DNA of 64,000 nt from JAIBAJ01 sp965284645 (GCA_965284645.1 OZ260106.1:1240001-1304000), one strand, 5' to 3'; shown: positions 52,542 to 61,931, counted from the stretch's first letter. Made by a program: numbers and translations. Notes: generated from the letters alone by a model not told the origin.

Positions 52542-55500
52542 TTATTCATTTTGTATTTTTGGAAGTTCTTCTGATGCATCATCTAAGGGTTGGATATTGA
52601 TTTCCATAGGCTTTTCAGGTTTAGGCTGATTGGCTTTTTCTTCCATGGTAATTATGGATGTAAGTTTTTCTTTTGCCACTTTTACGGCCTCAATATCCTC
52701 ACTATTATCTATCAAACTTTGAAGAGCGAACTTTGCCTGGTAAGTGTCATTCATTTTCAGGTAATTATCAGATAAAAGAATAAACCCTTTGGACAGCCAC
52801 GTTTCATAGGAAGGAAAGGTGTTTATGAGATCGAAGCATGATTTTTCACACTCTTTGTTCTTGTCTAGGACGTATTGGATATAGGCAATATTGAATTGGG
52901 CTTCAGCACCTGTTTTTGAAAGATTATTCCTACGTAGATTTTCAAAATCGATTAAGGCCTTTTCAAATTGTTTACGCTCCAACGAGCTATTGGCTATCAA
53001 TAATTTTGATTCGATGGTCAATTCAGGGGATATTTTGGGGTCTTTTAGTAAAACCGTTGCATATAAATCTGCCTTTTCCCAATTCTTCATTTTTTCATAG
53101 CATCGCATAAGATAGGTGCGTGCCAACAACAAATTTTCAGGAATTTCACCAACCTCCTCTAAAACAGCGTATTTGGTTGCCGCTTCACCATAGTTGCCTT
53201 GAGTGTATCTGATTCCAGCCGAACGAACCAACGATTTCTCTGTAAAATCGTTTTTTGGTAATTGGCAAATCTTATGATAGGATGCAAAAGCAGAATCAAG
53301 TTGTTTGGTGTTAAAATCGCTTTCCGCTTTTCCGAATAAGGCTTTTAAGAAGAAATAGCCATTGGGAAATTTCTTCAAATAGGTTCCAAATGTCGCAGAG
53401 GCCTTGGTATAGTCAGCTTTAAGAAATAATTTCTCGGCAGTTTCATATGTTGCACTATCCAATCTGCTTTGAGCGATGCCTGTTATGTTTCTACTTTTGG
53501 TATATTCTTCAAATTGGTCTATATCCCCTTTATCCACATAAATTTTTTGAATTTTCAAGATTGCTTCGTTAGATTCAGGTGTTCCTGGATAGGTCTCCAC
53601 TACCTTTTTGAAGGCTGGTAAGGCTTTGTCATCTTGGTTACTATTGTAATAGATCATAGCAACCCCTAGCAAGGATGACTTTGCAAATCGGCTTTCTGGA
53701 TTTTCTTTTAGAAGTAAATTGTAATACATTTCAGCATTTACATAATCCTCTTGCAGCAAATAGGTCTCTGCCAACTCGTAGGATGCATCTGGTCTAAACC
53801 TAGTTTTTTCAATTTGCAATAAAGCTTTCAGCATTTCCAATTTGCTGGCAAACTTTCCCTGAACACCATAGCAAAGAGCAACTTGAAACATGGCATAATC
53901 AACATCTTGCTTGCCGATTTTTATGGCTTTATCGTAATATTCTATAGCCCCTACAAAATCTCTTACGGCATAATGGCAATCACCTGTTCGAAGACAAGCA
54001 TCAGCAATGGTTTTATCTTGTATCTCTCCTTTTATTTTTATGAATTTTCGGAAATGCTCAGACGAAGCGGTGTATTTTTCTTCCTTGAAATAACAATAGC
54101 CAAGCCCATATTCAGCTAATGGATACAAATCACCATGGATATCTTCTCCAATGCCAAGGTATTCGGTATAATACTTTTTAGCTTGACCGAAATTCCCCAA
54201 CCTATAAAAACCATCGCCTTTCCAAAAAGTAGCCTCCGCCACCATTCCCTTATCTATTGGAAATGTGGAAGACCTGTCAAATAGCTCGATGGCAGAGTTG
54301 AAATCTCCATTTTGAAAATGTTCTATGCCTCGGTAAAAAGCTACTTTTTGATAAGTTGATTGAAGTTTTGTGCTTTTGGGGTTGATTTTATCTAAAGAGG
54401 CTAAGGCTGCGTCATAGTTTCGTGTACTAACATATATTTCCGTTAGAAAATCATACACTTCGTTATGTCTTGGACTATCAGGAAATCTCTTCAAATAGTC
54501 TTCCAAAGCAACAATAGCCTCATTATATGGATTATAGCTTAAATCGTAGGCTAATTTTGCATAGTTAAATAGAGCATCTTCCTTAATGTCTCTGTAATAA
54601 TCAGTTTTGGCTGCTGTTTTAAATGCATTTCGAGCAAAAGGTTTGTTTCCCATTTTCAAATAGGAGTCTCCTGTATGGTAGTTTGCCAATTGGGTTAAGC
54701 TATCCTCGGTATTTACAACTGTTTCAAAATTCTTTATCGCTTCAGAATAATTCTTTGTCATATAGTATGCATATCCTAGCTGATATCGATCCATTCTGCT
54801 GCTTCTTCCAGACTTTTCCTGAAATTGTTCTAAGTAAGGTATGCTTTCCTGAAATTTGCCTTGGCGGTAATAGGCTTCTCCTAGGATTTTTGCAATTTCA
54901 GGTGTTCGTTTGGTATTGGTTGAGGAAAGTAAGGGAGGGGCATAGGCAATTAACTCATCATATTTCTCCTGCAAATAAAGAATCTGAGCTAAATAAAAAG
55001 GAACAATGGGTGCAAAAGTTTCATCTTTTTCAAGCTTCTTAAATCCTATATAAGCCGTTTCATATTTTTTTTCAGCGTAAATAATATGAGAATAATAATA
55101 CAAAGCTGGAGCACCATATTTGGTAGAAAAGTCCTTCACTTCCTTAAAGCTACCTTTAGCCTTGTCGAAATCTTCGTTTTGGAAGTGCGAATAACCACTT
55201 TTGAAATGGTATTCTGCCTGTTCTGCATCCGAAAGCTTGTATACATCAACCTGTCCAAACCATATGAGCGTGTTTTTGTAATCTTTGTTTCTATAGTTGA
55301 GTTTTCCTAAAACAAATTTGGCATTGTTAACTTTTGGACTTGTAGGGTTTGATTGAATAAAATTTAGTAATCGAATTTCGGCATCCTTATTGAAATTCTC
55401 GTAGGCACAAGCCGCAATGTAATATTCGGCAGTGGCCCGCAATTCGTCCTGGTGGTGGAATGGAATGGGCTTACGAAGCAGTTTTTCAAATTGACGTTGT

Positions 55501-55685
55501 GCAGAGGTGAACTTTTCCTTTTGATAAAGTTCAACGCCGGTTTTAAAGTCGTTTTCCGCATCTAAGTAGATGCTCGATTTTTGGGCTGTGGCTGAAGTTA
55601 TAGCCATCACCACCAGTAAGGCTATCTCTGTCCCAATCCTGCTGCAGGCTTGGAAACCACGCGAATTGACAATTGAATACAACAT
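52542..55685 (-). CDS. Large TPR-repeat periplasmic protein
   Basis: A 1047-residue protein. N-terminal hydrophobic signal (about 22-35, ALLVVMAITSATAQ). The rest is nearly all TPR-type helix pairs (for example DAENDFKTGVELYQKEKFTSAQRQFEKLL, LGYAYYMTKNYSEAIKNFETVVN, FNIAYIQYVLDKNKECEKSCF), with about 20-25 repeats. A short acidic tail closes it (KPEKPMEINIQPLDDASEELPKIQNE). Such large TPR proteins in Bacteroidota are often encoded with outer-membrane barrels and thought to build envelope complexes. It starts a three-gene minus-strand run. The role is unknown. Confidence 0.85.
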   Translation of the reverse strand: MLYSIVNSRGFQACSRIGTEIALLVVMAITSATAQKSSIYLDAENDFKTGVELYQKEKFTSAQRQFEKLLRKPIPFHHQDELRATAEYYIAACAYENFNKDAEIRLLNFIQSNPTSPKVNNAKFVLGKLNYRNKDYKNTLIWFGQVDVYKLSDAEQAEYHFKSGYSHFQNEDFDKAKGSFKEVKDFSTKYGAPALYYYSHIIYAEKKYETAYIGFKKLEKDETFAPIVPFYLAQILYLQEKYDELIAYAPPLLSSTNTKRTPEIAKILGEAYYRQGKFQESIPYLEQFQEKSGRSSRMDRYQLGYAYYMTKNYSEAIKNFETVVNTEDSLTQLANYHTGDSYLKMGNKPFARNAFKTAAKTDYYRDIKEDALFNYAKLAYDLSYNPYNEAIVALEDYLKRFPDSPRHNEVYDFLTEIYVSTRNYDAALASLDKINPKSTKLQSTYQKVAFYRGIEHFQNGDFNSAIELFDRSSTFPIDKGMVAEATFWKGDGFYRLGNFGQAKKYYTEYLGIGEDIHGDLYPLAEYGLGYCYFKEEKYTASSEHFRKFIKIKGEIQDKTIADACLRTGDCHYAVRDFVGAIEYYDKAIKIGKQDVDYAMFQVALCYGVQGKFASKLEMLKALLQIEKTRFRPDASYELAETYLLQEDYVNAEMYYNLLLKENPESRFAKSSLLGVAMIYYNSNQDDKALPAFKKVVETYPGTPESNEAILKIQKIYVDKGDIDQFEEYTKSRNITGIAQSRLDSATYETAEKLFLKADYTKASATFGTYLKKFPNGYFFLKALFGKAESDFNTKQLDSAFASYHKICQLPKNDFTEKSLVRSAGIRYTQGNYGEAATKYAVLEEVGEIPENLLLARTYLMRCYEKMKNWEKADLYATVLLKDPKISPELTIESKLLIANSSLERKQFEKALIDFENLRRNNLSKTGAEAQFNIAYIQYVLDKNKECEKSCFDLINTFPSYETWLSKGFILLSDNYLKMNDTYQAKFALQSLIDNSEDIEAVKVAKEKLTSIITMEEKANQPKPEKPMEINIQPLDDASEELPKIQNE

Positions 55686-55897
55686 TCCTAATTTCTAAAC
55701 ATCAAATGTCACATTCGACCATGAGCGGTAGCTTTTAAAATGATTAACTTGTAAACGCAGGTCTGTTGAAAGTATTGCCATGAACTTTCCTTTCAATTTT
55801 AGAAATAAATCTACTTGAATTTCAATTGCTTAGGATTTATAGAGGCTAGTCTTGTAATATTTCTCTATCAATTCCTACTAATGGGAAAACAACAACA

Positions 55898-56164
55898 ATG
55901 GAAACACAAAATGAAGTCACTACACCAAGTCCAAGTATTTTTAATAAAATGGCCTATGGTGCCTTTATAGTACTTGCCTTGTATTACCTTATTTTCAATA
56001 AGAACTATGCCGATTTTATGACGCAATTTGGAATTGCTTTGGTTTTTGATCCTTTTGACCAGGCAATTAAATGGAGCGACCGACCACTTTATCAAAGAAT
56101 TTGGTTACTTGTTCATGTGGCCATTTTGTTTGTTGTGGCTTTTTGGTTTTTCTTTGTAAAATAG
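55898..56164 (+). CDS. Small two-TM membrane protein upstream of an ECF sigma factor
   Basis: An 88-residue protein with two hydrophobic helices (about 22-37 and 67-86), and a conserved-looking middle MTQFGIALVFDPFDQAIKWSDRP. No family is recognised. The sigma-factor gene starts at the next base after the stop, so translation is coupled. It may act with the sigma/anti-sigma pair as a membrane component. The 212 bp upstream (55686-55897) have no recognised element. Confidence 0.7.
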   Translation: METQNEVTTPSPSIFNKMAYGAFIVLALYYLIFNKNYADFMTQFGIALVFDPFDQAIKWSDRPLYQRIWLLVHVAILFVVAFWFFFVK

Positions 56165-56638
56165 ATGAAGGAACAAGATTTTCTTGCTTTGGTGAATTCA
56201 TGTAAAGGAATGGTGTTTAAACTTATCCATTACTATACGGATGACCCAGAGGAGGCAAAGGATTGGCTACAAGAAATTTTATTTCAATCTTGGAAATCTT
56301 ATCCAAATTTTAATCACCAATCAAAGTTCAGCACTTGGTTCTACAGCATTGCAGTTAATACAATCCTTAGTCAAAGAAAGGTGTATTTGTTTAAGGCATT
56401 GGAAATGGAGGAAATGGAGCAAAGTCCTTCTACCCTAGACCGTTTTGAAGACAAAGAAAGGTTGGATTGGGCCATTAAACAATTAAATCCAGAAGATCGA
56501 TTTCTAATACACCTCTATTTGGAAGGGTATTCTCAAGAGGAGATTGCAGGTATGGTCGGTATAAAACCCAATGCGGTTGGGGTAAAAACCTTCAGAATTA
56601 AACAACAACTAAGAAGCTTACTCAAAAACCATGAATAA
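56165..56638 (+). CDS. ECF-type RNA polymerase sigma factor
   Basis: A 157-residue sigma-70 family factor with only regions 2 and 4. Region 2 (about 10-75) has DDPEEAKDWLQEILFQSWKSYPNFNHQSKFSTWFYSIAVN, which binds the -10-type element and core. Region 4 (about 100-155) has LNPEDRFLIHLYLEGYSQEEIAGMVGIKPNAVGVKTFRIKQQL, the helix-turn-helix. It overlaps the downstream membrane protein gene by 8 bp. That gene lacks a recognised anti-sigma domain but sits where an anti-sigma factor would be. Confidence 0.92.
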   Translation: MKEQDFLALVNSCKGMVFKLIHYYTDDPEEAKDWLQEILFQSWKSYPNFNHQSKFSTWFYSIAVNTILSQRKVYLFKALEMEEMEQSPSTLDRFEDKERLDWAIKQLNPEDRFLIHLYLEGYSQEEIAGMVGIKPNAVGVKTFRIKQQLRSLLKNHE

Positions 56639-57218
56639 GGAACCTGTATTCAAAGATTTGGAGTCCATCTTGGAAAACATTGAATTGTCAAAAATTCGAT
56701 CTAAATCGCCTGTCGAAAAAATTCGGTATTCCATTCTTCTGAATATGATTTGGACTTTGGCTATTTGTCTTGGCATGATATTCTTGTTTTTCTACGTTAG
56801 CCTACTTGTTAAATTGTTCCTAGGAATTGTAATTATTTGGTGCATATGGGCCTTTTACCATTCTCTAAAAACTTACAGAAAATTAAAGCAATCCATTGAT
56901 TTATCCTGCAACCTGGTGAGTTACCTTAAAGGCCAGGAAAATATTTATAGAAATTGGCAAAGTACCCAAGAAAATACTGCCTTGGCAATTTATCCAATTA
57001 GTATTACAGGGGGATTTCTTTTAGGGGCGCAAGCTGGAGGACAACAAGATTTAATTCTGTTTCTTTCCAACAAATACGTTTTAATGGCCTTGGGAATTTG
57101 CTGGCTTGTTTTTGTCCCACTATCTTACTATACCACCAAACTATTATTCTATCTAGGGTTTAATAAGCATTTGAAACAACTTGAGCATACAATTCAATCC
57201 TTAGAGAAGGAAGTGTAG
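56631..57218 (+). CDS. Four-TM protein in anti-sigma position
   Basis: A 195-residue protein. A cytosolic N-terminal segment of about 35 residues (MNKEPVFKDLESILENIELSKIRSKSPVEK) precedes two closely spaced helices (about 35-72). A soluble stretch follows, then two more helices (about 115-165) and a coiled tail (HLKQLEHTIQSLEKEV). It overlaps the sigma-factor gene. The short amphipathic N-terminus could bind the sigma factor, but no anti-sigma family signature was recognised. Function inferred by position only. Confidence 0.65.
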   Translation: MNKEPVFKDLESILENIELSKIRSKSPVEKIRYSILLNMIWTLAICLGMIFLFFYVSLLVKLFLGIVIIWCIWAFYHSLKTYRKLKQSIDLSCNLVSYLKGQENIYRNWQSTQENTALAIYPISITGGFLLGAQAGGQQDLILFLSNKYVLMALGICWLVFVPLSYYTTKLLFYLGFNKHLKQLEHTIQSLEKEV

Positions 57219-57253
57219 TTTCTATGGAATAGTTTAGCATTTTTGCAGTCTTC

Positions 57254-58132
57254 ATGCAAAAATCGACGCTAAGAGCCCATTTTTTTCTGCTCGCTGCTAA
57301 TGTTATTTATGGTATCAACTTTAGTGTGGCAAAGTTGGTTATGCCACAATATATTCAACCTTCAGGATTTATTTTACTTCGATGCTTAGGTGCAGTCTTA
57401 TTGTTTTGGATAACCGGACTATTTATTCCAGATAAGAAAGTTGAAAATAAAGACATTGGCTTTTTTGCCTTGTCAGCTATTTTTGGAATTGCCGTAAACC
57501 AATTGCTTTTTTTTGAAGGGTTGAACCGCACCAGTCCTATCAATGGTGGAATAATTATGGTGGCTACACCTGTTTTGGTGCTAATTATGGCCTCCTTTAT
57601 CCGAGGAGAACGAATAACTGGTCTAAAAATCCTCGGAATTGCCCTAGGCTTAATCGGAGCCCTGTCCCTTTTGCTTTTAAAATCCGACTTTTCGTTCGGC
57701 TCTGATACTATGGCAGGGGATTTAATGATTCTGGCTAATGCAACTTCGTATGCCATTTATATCGTGATGATTAAGCCCAAAATGCAAACCTACCATCCAA
57801 TTACAGTAATGCGTTGGGTTTTTCTCTTTGGGACTATATACGTTATTCCTTTTGGTTACAACCAATTTACTGCTATACCTTGGAATACAATGCCTGCCTC
57901 TATCCTTTGGGCAACTGCCTTTGTAGTTATTGGAACAACTTTCTTCGCTTACTTGCTAAATACTATGGCCTTGGCCCATCTCAGTGCTTCCGTGGTTGGA
58001 ATATACATTTATCTTCAACCTTTGTTGGCTTCCGCTTTTGCTATGTTGGTAGGGCAAGATACCCCAACTATACAAAAAGCAATTTCAGCCCTGCTTATTT
58101 TCAGTGGAGTGTTTCTAGTTAGCAAAAAGTGA
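57254..58132 (+). CDS. DMT (EamA) family transporter
   Basis: A 292-residue protein with ten transmembrane segments in two EamA repeats. Repeat 1: FLLAANVIYGINFSVAKLVMP and RTSPINGGIIMVATPVLVLIMASFIRGERITGLKILGIALGLIGALSLLL. Repeat 2: LMILANATSYAIYIVMIKPKMQ and LAHLSASVVGIYIYLQPLLASAFAMLVGQD. EamA proteins export amino acids or other metabolites; the substrate cannot be read. It has its own short upstream gap (35 bp) after the membrane protein gene. Confidence 0.9.
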   Translation: MQKSTLRAHFFLLAANVIYGINFSVAKLVMPQYIQPSGFILLRCLGAVLLFWITGLFIPDKKVENKDIGFFALSAIFGIAVNQLLFFEGLNRTSPINGGIIMVATPVLVLIMASFIRGERITGLKILGIALGLIGALSLLLLKSDFSFGSDTMAGDLMILANATSYAIYIVMIKPKMQTYHPITVMRWVFLFGTIYVIPFGYNQFTAIPWNTMPASILWATAFVVIGTTFFAYLLNTMALAHLSASVVGIYIYLQPLLASAFAMLVGQDTPTIQKAISALLIFSGVFLVSKK

Positions 58133-58165
58133 ATTTACCCCAATCCATTTACTATGTTTGTTAAA

Positions 58166-58189
58166 CATAATGTTTGACGAGCATAATAA
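58166..58189. repeat. Direct repeat left of the AAA ATPase gene
   Basis: A 24-bp sequence, CATAATGTTT at the left, CATAATAA at the right. It matches 59633-59656 at 21 of 24 bases. A related GTTGAGTATAAT overlaps the ATPase start. CATAAT appears twice within the unit at a spacing of 16 bp. Confidence 0.75.
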
Positions 58190-58242
58190 AATTCGGCTGA
58201 ATTGATTATTATACATGAAAAACATTATCTTTGTTGAGTATA

Positions 58243-59616
58243 ATGAATACATTTTTAGATAGAATAGCCGAACAACAAAGGATTGAGCGTCAACTTAGCT
58301 CATCGCAACCTGTGTTTTTAACCGTTTACGGACGAAGAAGATGCGGCAAATCTGCCCTATTGAATCATTTAAAGAAGCCAAAAGACATTTTCTTTCAATG
58401 CGACCAACAGGAAGAGACCATTCAGCGAGCCCTCCTATCCCAAGAAGTTGCCATTCAATATCCTGGTTTTGCAGATGTAACTTACCCTACTTGGGAAAGT
58501 CTGCTTAATAATCTCAACAAATACCTGTCTATTCAGTCTACTCTTTTCCTGGATGAATTCCCTTATTTGGTCAAAAGTAGCCCTTCTTTTCCTAGTGTAC
58601 TTCAACGGTTGTTAGACCAAAAAAAGCTCAATTACAACCTAGTTATCTGCGGTTCGTCACAACAGATGATGCAAGGTTTGATACTGGATAGTAAGTCGCC
58701 CCTGTATGGTAGAACAGATGATATCATTCGGATTCTCCCGCTAAAGGCTGGTTGGATTCAAGACGGATTGGGGCTTGAACCAATTCAAGCTGTTGAAGAA
58801 TATGCGGTCTGGGGTGGTGTCCCACGGTATTGGGTGTTGCGAAGTAAACAGGCCAATTTCGAATCGGCTGTGGCTAACCTTCTTCTAAATAGCGAAAGTT
58901 TACTCTACGAAGAACCTATGCGTCTTTTTTTGGACGATATGCGAAGCGCGGTCCAAACACATTCAATTATGCTTTTGGCCGGATCTGGTACTACCCGCCA
59001 ATCGGAGTTCGCCACTCGTTTGGAGAAAAGTGCAACTTCCTTGGCACGGCCACTTGCGGCATTAATTGAAATGGGCTATTTAAGGAGAGAGCTACCATTT
59101 GGAGAAAATGAAAAGAACTCAAAGCGAGGCCTTTATAAAATTAATGATCCCTTTATGAGGTTTCATTACCGATTTGTTATTGCCAATAAATCCAGAATTG
59201 AAGGCGGAATGAACGATCGTGTAATAGAAGAATGGAAAAAAAACTTCGCCCAGTTTATAGGTGAAACCTGGGAACAACTCTGTAGAGAGGCCCTCCCCTT
59301 CCTAAAAATCAATAATCAAGATTGGGATATTGCCCGACGCTGGTGGGGAAATACTGCCTCAAAAATTGAATTTGAATTGGATGTTGTTTCTGAATCCTCG
59401 GATAAAAAAACACTGCTAATTGGGGAATGCAAATGGTCGGACAATCCCAATATTAAAACCATTTGTAAAAGTATGGATGATAAAATAAAAGGCTTTCCAC
59501 TTGCCAGTAAGCTAAAAATCCAAAAAGTATTGTTTCTAAAACAAGAACCTAATGAAAATGTCCCCAAAGACTATCTTGTTATAACTCCACAAACTGTCCT
59601 AAATGCTCTTCGATAA
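58243..59616 (+). CDS. Archaeal-type AAA ATPase with DUF234-like nuclease domain
   Basis: A 457-residue protein. The N-terminal Arch_ATPase module (about 1-250) has Walker A YGRRRCGKSALLNHL and Walker B SIQSTLFLDEFPYLV, followed by NLVICGSSQQMMQ (sensor). A winged-helix segment follows (about 250-320). The C-terminal domain (about 360-457) has KIEFELDVVSESSDKKTLLIGECKW, the E/D...E-x-K pattern of PD-(D/E)xK nucleases, as in the DUF234 group. Such genes are widespread in archaea and Bacteroidota, often in many copies, and look mobile or selfish; function not known. Direct repeats bracket the gene. ATG at 58243. Confidence 0.83.
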   Translation: MNTFLDRIAEQQRIERQLSSSQPVFLTVYGRRRCGKSALLNHLKKPKDIFFQCDQQEETIQRALLSQEVAIQYPGFADVTYPTWESLLNNLNKYLSIQSTLFLDEFPYLVKSSPSFPSVLQRLLDQKKLNYNLVICGSSQQMMQGLILDSKSPLYGRTDDIIRILPLKAGWIQDGLGLEPIQAVEEYAVWGGVPRYWVLRSKQANFESAVANLLLNSESLLYEEPMRLFLDDMRSAVQTHSIMLLAGSGTTRQSEFATRLEKSATSLARPLAALIEMGYLRRELPFGENEKNSKRGLYKINDPFMRFHYRFVIANKSRIEGGMNDRVIEEWKKNFAQFIGETWEQLCREALPFLKINNQDWDIARRWWGNTASKIEFELDVVSESSDKKTLLIGECKWSDNPNIKTICKSMDDKIKGFPLASKLKIQKVLFLKQEPNENVPKDYLVITPQTVLNALR

Positions 59617-59632
59617 ATTTATGTATTACAAT

Positions 59633-59656
59633 CATAATGTTTAACAATCATAATAA
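59633..59656. repeat. Direct repeat right of the AAA ATPase gene
   Basis: 24 bp, 21 identical to 58166-58189; its last base is the A of the tag start codon. The tag gene may use promoter signals from this repeat. Confidence 0.75.
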
Positions 59657-60222
59657 TGGAAATAACCAGATGCCCTTGGGTCGGAAATGACCCACTCTAC
59701 ATGGAATACCATGACTTTGAATGGGGAATTCCCCAACACAACGACCAGAAATTATTCGAAGCTGTGATTTTGGATGGATTTCAGGCCGGTCTCAGCTGGA
59801 TAACCATACTCCGTAAAAGAGAGAATTTCAGAAAAGCCTTTGACCAATTTGATGCCCATAAAATGGCGGCCTACGATGAAACAAAATTGGAAGAACTAAT
59901 GCTTGATGCAGGAATCATCCGAAACAGAGCAAAAATTTATGCCTCTGTTGGGAATGCTAAAGCCTACCTAGCGACTCAAAAAGAATTTGGAAGTTTCGAC
60001 AAGTATATCTGGTCCTTTACAGGGTACAAAACCATTCAACGAAATCCTAAAACAATCAAAGATTATATTGCCTCTTGTCCAGAAAGCGATGCCATGGCAA
60101 AAGACATGAAAAAACGTGGGTTCAAATTTTGTGGTACAACCATTTGCTACGCATTTATGCAGGCTGTTGGTATGATTAATGACCACACAGTTGATTGCCA
60201 TTGCCATAAAAATCAAGCCTAG
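59656..60222 (+). CDS. tag: DNA-3-methyladenine glycosylase I
   Basis: A 188-residue HhH-fold glycosylase that removes 3-methyladenine from DNA. Zinc ligands by alignment to E. coli Tag: C6 and H19 in RCPWVGNDPLYMEYHD, and H177 and C181 in NDHTVDCHCH. FQAGLSWITILRKRENFRKAF is the conserved base-binding region. The E. coli Glu38 position is Asp here (ILDGFQAG), a conservative change. KKRGFKFCGTTICYAFMQAVGMINDH is the HhH/C-terminal region. The ATG is part of the right-hand ATPase repeat. Confidence 0.95.
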   Translation: MEITRCPWVGNDPLYMEYHDFEWGIPQHNDQKLFEAVILDGFQAGLSWITILRKRENFRKAFDQFDAHKMAAYDETKLEELMLDAGIIRNRAKIYASVGNAKAYLATQKEFGSFDKYIWSFTGYKTIQRNPKTIKDYIASCPESDAMAKDMKKRGFKFCGTTICYAFMQAVGMINDHTVDCHCHKNQA

Positions 60223-60272
60223 ACTCGAACTCCAAAACTGAACTTTCATCCATTTCCAGCAGGGAATTTTCT

Positions 60273-60280
60273 TACTTTCG
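60273..60280 (+). promoter_or_regulatory. -7 element before lpdA
   Basis: TACTTTCG, followed by TCCC, 23 bp before the lpdA ATG. It is similar to the elements before fabD and at 26537. No clear -33. Confidence 0.5.
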
Positions 60281-60295
60281 TCCCAAATTTCTCAC

Positions 60296-61687
60296 ATGAA
60301 CTTCGATTTAATCGTAATTGGTAGCGGTCCAGGTGGATACGTTGCCGCCATACGCGCCTCTCAACTAGGTTTAAAAACCGCCATCGTCGAAAAATCAGAA
60401 CTCGGCGGAGTTTGCCTAAATTGGGGATGCATTCCAACCAAGGCTCTTTTGAAATCAGCCGCTGTATTTGAATATTTGAACCATGCCTCTGAATATGGTA
60501 TCAAAGTAAACAGCGGAGCTGAAGTGGACTTTGGCGCGGTAGTAAAACGTAGCAGAGACGTAGCTGATGGTATGAGTAAAGGGGTTCAATTCTTGATGAA
60601 AAAGAATAAAATCGAAATTATCAAAGGCTATGGAAAGGTAAAACCAGGTAAGAAGGTAGAAGTGAAAGGTGATGACGGCAAAACAACCGAATTCACGGCT
60701 AACAACATCATCTTGGCGGTAGGCGCTCGCAGCAGAGAACTCCCAAACCTAAAACAGGATGGTAAAAAAGTGATTGGATACCGCGAAGCTATGACCTTGC
60801 CAAGTCAGCCAAAATCAATGGTTATCGTTGGTAGCGGTGCCATCGGAAGCGAGTTTGCTTACTTCTACCAAACCATGGGTACAAAGGTGACCTTAGTTGA
60901 ATATTTGCCTACTATCGTACCTCTCGAAGACGAAGAAGTGTCAAAACAATTGGTACGCAGTTTTAAGAAAATTGGCATGGAGGTAATGACCGAAAGCAGC
61001 GTTGAAAGCGTCGATACCACTGGAAATGGCTGTAAAGTGAAAATTAAAACGAAAACAGGTGAGCAATCCCTTGAATGCGATATCGTTTTGTCCGCTGTAG
61101 GTATTGCCGCCAACCTAGAAGGATTAGGCTTAGAAGAAGTAGGAATTGCAACCGATAAAGGAAAAATTCTTACAAATGAATACTACCAAACCAATATGCC
61201 TGGTTACTATGCCATCGGCGATTGTGTGGGTGGTCAAGCCTTGGCTCACGTTGCAAGTGCAGAAGGAATAATTTGTGTTGAAAAAATTGCCGGTCACCAT
61301 CCTGAACCATTGGATTACAACAACATCCCAGGCTGTACCTATTGCCAACCCGAAGTGGCCTCCGTTGGAATGACTGAAAAGGCTGCCAAGGAAGCCGGCT
61401 ACGAATTAAAAATTGGCAAGTTCCCCTATTCGGCCTCTGGAAAAGCTAGTGCCTCCGGTAACAAAGATGGTTTCATCAAACTTATATTCGATGCTAAATA
61501 CGGCGAATTGCTTGGCGCTCATATGATTGGATTAAATGTAACCGAAATGATTGCCGAAATTGTAGTAGCTCGTAAACTTGAAACGACCGGACATGAGCTT
61601 ATCAAAGCTGTTCACCCACACCCAACCATGAGCGAAGCTATTATGGAAGCTGCTGCTGCGGCCTACGGAGAGGTTATTCATTTATAG
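60296..61687 (+). CDS. lpdA: Dihydrolipoyl dehydrogenase
   Basis: A 463-residue flavoprotein that reoxidises dihydrolipoamide in pyruvate, 2-oxoglutarate or glycine complexes. FAD motif VIGSGPGGYVAAIRA at residues 8-22, redox disulfide GGVCLNWGCIPTKAL (C40 and C45), NAD motif VIVGSGAIGSEFAYFY, the FAD-binding YAIGDCVGG, and the catalytic His-Glu in AVHPHPTMSEAIMEAA. Full length. It is not adjacent to E1 or E2 genes here, so it may serve several complexes. The SDR copy F follows 42 bp after its stop. Confidence 0.97.
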   Translation: MNFDLIVIGSGPGGYVAAIRASQLGLKTAIVEKSELGGVCLNWGCIPTKALLKSAAVFEYLNHASEYGIKVNSGAEVDFGAVVKRSRDVADGMSKGVQFLMKKNKIEIIKGYGKVKPGKKVEVKGDDGKTTEFTANNIILAVGARSRELPNLKQDGKKVIGYREAMTLPSQPKSMVIVGSGAIGSEFAYFYQTMGTKVTLVEYLPTIVPLEDEEVSKQLVRSFKKIGMEVMTESSVESVDTTGNGCKVKIKTKTGEQSLECDIVLSAVGIAANLEGLGLEEVGIATDKGKILTNEYYQTNMPGYYAIGDCVGGQALAHVASAEGIICVEKIAGHHPEPLDYNNIPGCTYCQPEVASVGMTEKAAKEAGYELKIGKFPYSASGKASASGNKDGFIKLIFDAKYGELLGAHMIGLNVTEMIAEIVVARKLETTGHELIKAVHPHPTMSEAIMEAAAAAYGEVIHL

Positions 61688-61729
61688 GTACCACATAACA
61701 AATATAAAGGGGTTATTTTTTTCTTTTTT

Positions 61730-61873
61730 TATTTGGCGGGTCCCATTCGCCATAACCATTCGTGCCAAATTTTAAGTTTTGTAAAAGGCGAATGGTCGGG
61801 CTATCCGCTGCAAGTCCTCGGTCTGCTCCGTTCCTCCGCATCCCTGTGGGCTTTCCGCTACTATCCCTACCCG
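61730..61873 (+). repeat. Structured dispersed repeat (SDR), copy F
   Basis: Starts ATTTGGCGGGTCCC. Main stem CCATTCGCC (61743-61751) with GGCGAATGG (61787-61795). A second CCATTCG at 61756-61762 could compete for the same partner. It continues GGTCGGGCTATCCGCTGCAAG, CTCCGCATCCCTGTGGG and CTACTATCCCTACCCG. Nearly identical to copy E in inverse orientation. Confidence 0.92.
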
Positions 61874-61931
61874 ATCCCCAAACCCCAACTTTCTACTATA
61901 AATTTAGCGTTTCCGCAGCCTGTTCTTCTTC

